From an uncultured Alphaproteobacteria bacterium (GTDB lineage Bacteria; Pseudomonadota; Alphaproteobacteria; HIMB59; GCA-002718135): a stretch of 64,000 nucleotides of DNA. Positions 61,643 through 64,000 of this stretch are shown here, piece after piece. The notes under the pieces are model-generated. The model saw only the letters and a list, made by a program, of their open reading frames with translations, was not told the DNA's origin and made no database searches. Position 1 is the first letter of the stretch. Each line of letters opens with the position of its first letter. Location: NCBI GenBank assembly GCA_902537325.1, contig CACBAT010000003.1:1-64000 (forward strand). Reading direction: 5' to 3'. The position numbers and the translations under genes were made by a program.

Positions 61643-62620
61643 ATGAATAATTTATTAAATAGTTATTTTGTAAAAACTCACAAACTTGAAATTAGTATTA
61701 CTATAATTGCTGTAGTACTATTCCTAATTTATTTTCTTGGTGCTCCACATGTATTTACAAGATTTCCTATTTATAGAGCTTTTATGCAATCAATGCCTTT
61801 TTTTGGAATTATTGCTATATCAGCAACATTTGTTGTTACACTTGGTGAAATTGATTTATCATTTCCATCTATAGTTGGAATTACATCTCTCATATTTGGA
61901 ATTATAATGACATCGACTGATGGTAACTTTTTTATAGCATTTATTTTGGCAACTTCACTTGGAATGTTTGCTGGATTAGTAAATGGATTACTTGTTACTA
62001 AAATTGGTATACCTTCAATAGTTGCCACTATAGGTACATTATTTTTTTGGCGTGGATTAGTTAATGTAATTTCTCAAGGTAGCGGTATTGCAATCGTCGA
62101 TGTAGCAGATGGAACATGGCATCATATGATATTTGTTGAAAAATTATTTGGAAAAATTCCAATGCAATTTATTTGGTTCATTGTATTAACTGGATTGATG
62201 CAATGGGTTTATCGATACCATAAATTTGGAAATCATATCCACTTTGTAGGCGATAACAAAGCAAGCGCTCAAATGATGGGAATTAACGTTGATAATGTAA
62301 AAATTATTGCTTTTGTTCAACTAGGATTTTTCTCTGCATTAGCAGGAATTTTTACAATGTATGAAATGTTATATTTCTGGCCTACACAAGGTGAGGGTTT
62401 GATGTTAACAACACTAGCAGCCGTCTTTGTTGGTGGCACTTCAGTCTTTGGTGGTAAAGGTACTATTTTTGGAACTTTTATTGGAGTATTAATTATTGGA
62501 TCATTAGAATCAGGAATAGTTGCTTTAGGCTTATCTGGTTTTTATGTAAAATTTATTAACGGACTTATGATTACAGTAGCCGTAACAGTCTACGCTCTAA
62601 TACAAAGAAGAAAAAATTAA
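61643..62620 (+). CDS. Sugar ABC transporter permease (RbsC/FrcC-like)
   Basis: A 325-residue inner-membrane permease of the ribose/branched-chain type with about ten helices. TLGEIDLSFPSIVGITSLIF, LLVTKIGIPSIVATIGTLFF and the coupling stretch FVGGTSVFGGKGTIFGTFIG are diagnostic. It starts with no gap after the ATPase. Its 3' end overlaps the convergent SDR gene by four bases with no terminator between them. Confidence 0.94.
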   Translation: MNNLLNSYFVKTHKLEISITIIAVVLFLIYFLGAPHVFTRFPIYRAFMQSMPFFGIIAISATFVVTLGEIDLSFPSIVGITSLIFGIIMTSTDGNFFIAFILATSLGMFAGLVNGLLVTKIGIPSIVATIGTLFFWRGLVNVISQGSGIAIVDVADGTWHHMIFVEKLFGKIPMQFIWFIVLTGLMQWVYRYHKFGNHIHFVGDNKASAQMMGINVDNVKIIAFVQLGFFSALAGIFTMYEMLYFWPTQGEGLMLTTLAAVFVGGTSVFGGKGTIFGTFIGVLIIGSLESGIVALGLSGFYVKFINGLMITVAVTVYALIQRRKN

Positions 62621-63354
62621 TAAGTAGCTCTACCTCCACTCAAGTCAAAAGTTGATCCAGTGGTATAAGAATTTTCTTCAGAAGACATCCATGCAACTAA
62701 AGAAGCTAATTCTTCTACTAACACAAATCTATTTCTTGGAATTTTTGATAACATATAATCAATATGTTCTTGTGTAATTTGATCAAAAATACGCGTCTTA
62801 GCAGGTGCAGGGGTAACACAATTAACTGAAATGTTATTTTCAGCTAATTCTTTTCCTAAAGATTTAGTAAGTGCAATAACTCCGGCTTTTGCTGCACTAT
62901 AAGGCATTGCATTAGGATTACCTTCCTTACCAGCTATCGAGGAAATATTAACGATACGTCCATAATTATTTTTGATAAAATGAGGAACTATAGTTTTACA
63001 GCAATAAAATACTCCGGTTAGATCTATGTCTATAACTTTTTGCCATTCCTCAAGTGGATAATCCCATGTCTTAAAATTTGGTCCAGCTATTCCTGCATTA
63101 TTTATTAAAATATCAATTTTGTTTTCATGTGTAACACTTTCAGCAAATGCATTCTCTACACTTTTATAGTTTGAAACATCAACTTCAATTTTTTGAGTAT
63201 TTTTTAGATCAACTTTATTTAAATATTCTGTATCTTTATCCCATATTAGAACTCTTGCACCTGATTCTATAAATCTTTTTGTAATTGCTAACCCAAAGCC
63301 TTGCGCTCCACCCGTTACAATTGCTACTCTATTTTCTAAATTAATTTTATTCAT
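62617..63354 (-). CDS. Short-chain dehydrogenase/reductase (sugar dehydrogenase candidate)
   Basis: A 245-residue classical SDR. The NAD(P) loop is TGGAQGFGLAITKRF (about 14-28), with NNAGIAG, the catalytic Ser in VNISSIAG, YSAAK (Tyr and Lys, about 150-154) and the C-terminal GSTFDLSGGRATY. Asp at the end of strand 2 (LIWDKD) suggests NAD preference. Beside a sugar importer and in the same region as a lactonase and a sugar-acid dehydratase, it is a reasonable first dehydrogenase of the pathway, giving the lactone. FabG-like roles are possible. Convergent with the permease (4-base overlap) and overlapping the peroxiredoxin stop. Confidence 0.88.
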   Translation of the reverse strand: MNKINLENRVAIVTGGAQGFGLAITKRFIESGARVLIWDKDTEYLNKVDLKNTQKIEVDVSNYKSVENAFAESVTHENKIDILINNAGIAGPNFKTWDYPLEEWQKVIDIDLTGVFYCCKTIVPHFIKNNYGRIVNISSIAGKEGNPNAMPYSAAKAGVIALTKSLGKELAENNISVNCVTPAPAKTRIFDQITQEHIDYMLSKIPRNRFVLVEELASLVAWMSSEENSYTTGSTFDLSGGRATY

Positions 63355-63827
63355 TGGATTTGTTCTAAAATATATTCAGCTGAACTAACACGGTATTCAC
63401 CATCATTTTCAATAAACTTGTTTATAATCATATTATTCTCAATGATCATGGCAAACCTTCGACACCTAAAACCCATATAATTTTTTGTCTTGTCAGATAT
63501 CAAGTCAAAATATTTTGTAATCTCAGCATTTCCATCCGCAATTCCATTGATTATTTCTCCGTTTGTATAACTCAATAACCAAGATTTCATCACATGCTCA
63601 TCATTTACAGATAGACAGTAAATGCCATCAATTTTTTTATTTATAAATGAATTATATAATTTTATATAACCTGGAAGATGTTTCTCTGAACAAGTTGGTG
63701 TAAATGCTCCTGGCACACCAAATAAGATAATTTTTTTATTTATAAATTCTTTTTTTAATGAAGATACTGATGAAACACCTTTTGTAATAATAGGCACTTT
63801 AAAATCATCAATATTCATGTTTATCAT
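63351..63827 (-). CDS. Peroxiredoxin, Prx5-like (AhpC/TSA superfamily)
   Basis: A 158-residue thiol peroxidase. The peroxidatic Cys lies in GVPGAFTPTCSEKHLPGYI (about residue 46), the Prx5 signature. YCLSVNDEHVMKSWL and the conserved GFRCRRFAMIIENN with Arg and a second Cys follow. It would reduce peroxides, and could protect against reactive oxygen leaking from the nearby oxygenases. The start overlaps the stop of the DsbD-like gene (ATGA), and the SDR start overlaps its own stop, so the three genes form one minus-strand operon. Confidence 0.9.
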   Translation of the reverse strand: MINMNIDDFKVPIITKGVSSVSSLKKEFINKKIILFGVPGAFTPTCSEKHLPGYIKLYNSFINKKIDGIYCLSVNDEHVMKSWLLSYTNGEIINGIADGNAEITKYFDLISDKTKNYMGFRCRRFAMIIENNMIINKFIENDGEYRVSSAEYILEQIQ

Positions 63828-64000
63828 TTAACTTTATTATATGTTTCAAATATTTGTTTCTCAGTTAATATTTCATTCATTACTATGCCTTCAGGAAACT
63901 TTGAAGAATAAAATGCATTAAAAGGTATACCAAATTTATTGTATTTTTTTAAAAATTTATTTATTTTTTCATTTGGTTGTGTCCAATCAGCTTTTATCAA
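63824..64000 (-). CDS. C-terminal end of a DsbD/ScsB-like thiol:disulfide interchange protein (partial)
   Basis: Reading the minus strand in from the right edge, a frame of 58 residues ends in TGA at 63824-63826. Its sequence IKADWTQPNEKINKFLKKYN followed by GIPFNAFYSSK and EILTEKQIFETYNKVK matches the C-terminal thioredoxin-like domain of DsbD (the K-A-D-W-T segment, the G-[IV]-P cis-Pro segment and the P/E-ILT ending). The rest of the gene lies beyond the window. DsbD moves electrons to periplasmic thiol proteins, which fits the overlapping peroxiredoxin gene and the DsbA-like gene at 36932. Confidence 0.75.
   Translation of the reverse strand: MIKADWTQPNEKINKFLKKYNKFGIPFNAFYSSKFPEGIVMNEILTEKQIFETYNKVK

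Noticed and set aside
1-64000. tRNA, rRNA, insertion sequence or phage genes
   Set aside because: Noncoding gaps were read on both strands and no cloverleaf, rRNA segment, transposase, integrase or terminal repeat was recognised.

Overview
The window reads as a small, streamlined, AT-rich marine-type alphaproteobacterium of the SAR11 / HIMB59 (AEGEAN-169) kind. The lineage call is inference. It rests on the AT bias, one- to ten-base gene overlaps, very short intergenic gaps, a CcrM-type GANTC methyltransferase, an F0 ATP synthase cluster (I-a-c-b'-b) lying apart from F1, and the order mutY-DUF721-dsbA-smc. No rRNA, tRNA, CRISPR, transposase or prophage was seen.

Layout. 1-3690: udg, lytic transglycosylase, moaB and rnhB in a tight plus-strand operon. 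3691-3942: a probable small RNA with an anti-Shine-Dalgarno loop and terminator, then three GATTC sites in front of ccrM (3943-5013). 5010-21203: a five-gene minus-strand two-partner-secretion operon with three giant paralogous TpsA exoproteins, one TpsB outer-membrane transporter and an orphan branched-chain-amino-acid-type binding protein. The TpsA middles are FG-GAP-like repeats counted by eye as 6, 6 and 12. 21350-23040: a MATE exporter behind a noncoding leader with a possible 6-codon leader peptide and a terminator. 23041-35329: a GNAT-like protein, CBS-less guaB and most of de novo purine synthesis (purE, K, C, D, F, N, M, a PurS-PurL fusion, purQ; purB and purH are not here). 35331-45448: housekeeping genes mutY, DUF721/dciA-like, dsbA-like, a short smc, the F0 genes, ispH, thrB, rnhA and yceI.

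45469-64000 is a catabolic accessory region. It holds xylulokinase, an EamA transporter, a serine hydrolase, an Ldh2-type dehydrogenase and a GlcD-type flavoprotein. Next comes a continuous eight-gene minus-strand run (51472-59657): two MocD/desaturase-type di-iron oxygenases, a ferredoxin reductase, a Rieske ferredoxin, a divergent PanB-like protein, a sterol-desaturase-family oxygenase, an SMP-30 lactonase and an IlvD/Edd sugar-acid dehydratase. Divergent from it is a sugar-type ABC importer (binding protein, ATPase, permease), followed by an SDR dehydrogenase, a peroxiredoxin and the cut-off C-terminus of a DsbD-like protein. My reading is an import-oxygenate-oxidise-dehydrate route for a modified (perhaps O-methylated or inositol-like) sugar, resembling the rhizopine mocDEF genes.

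The best candidates for something undescribed are the three-exoprotein TPS operon with repeats in multiples of six, and the multi-oxygenase sugar module. Smaller items are the anti-SD small RNA next to ccrM, the GATTC cluster controlling ccrM, and the MATE leader RNA.
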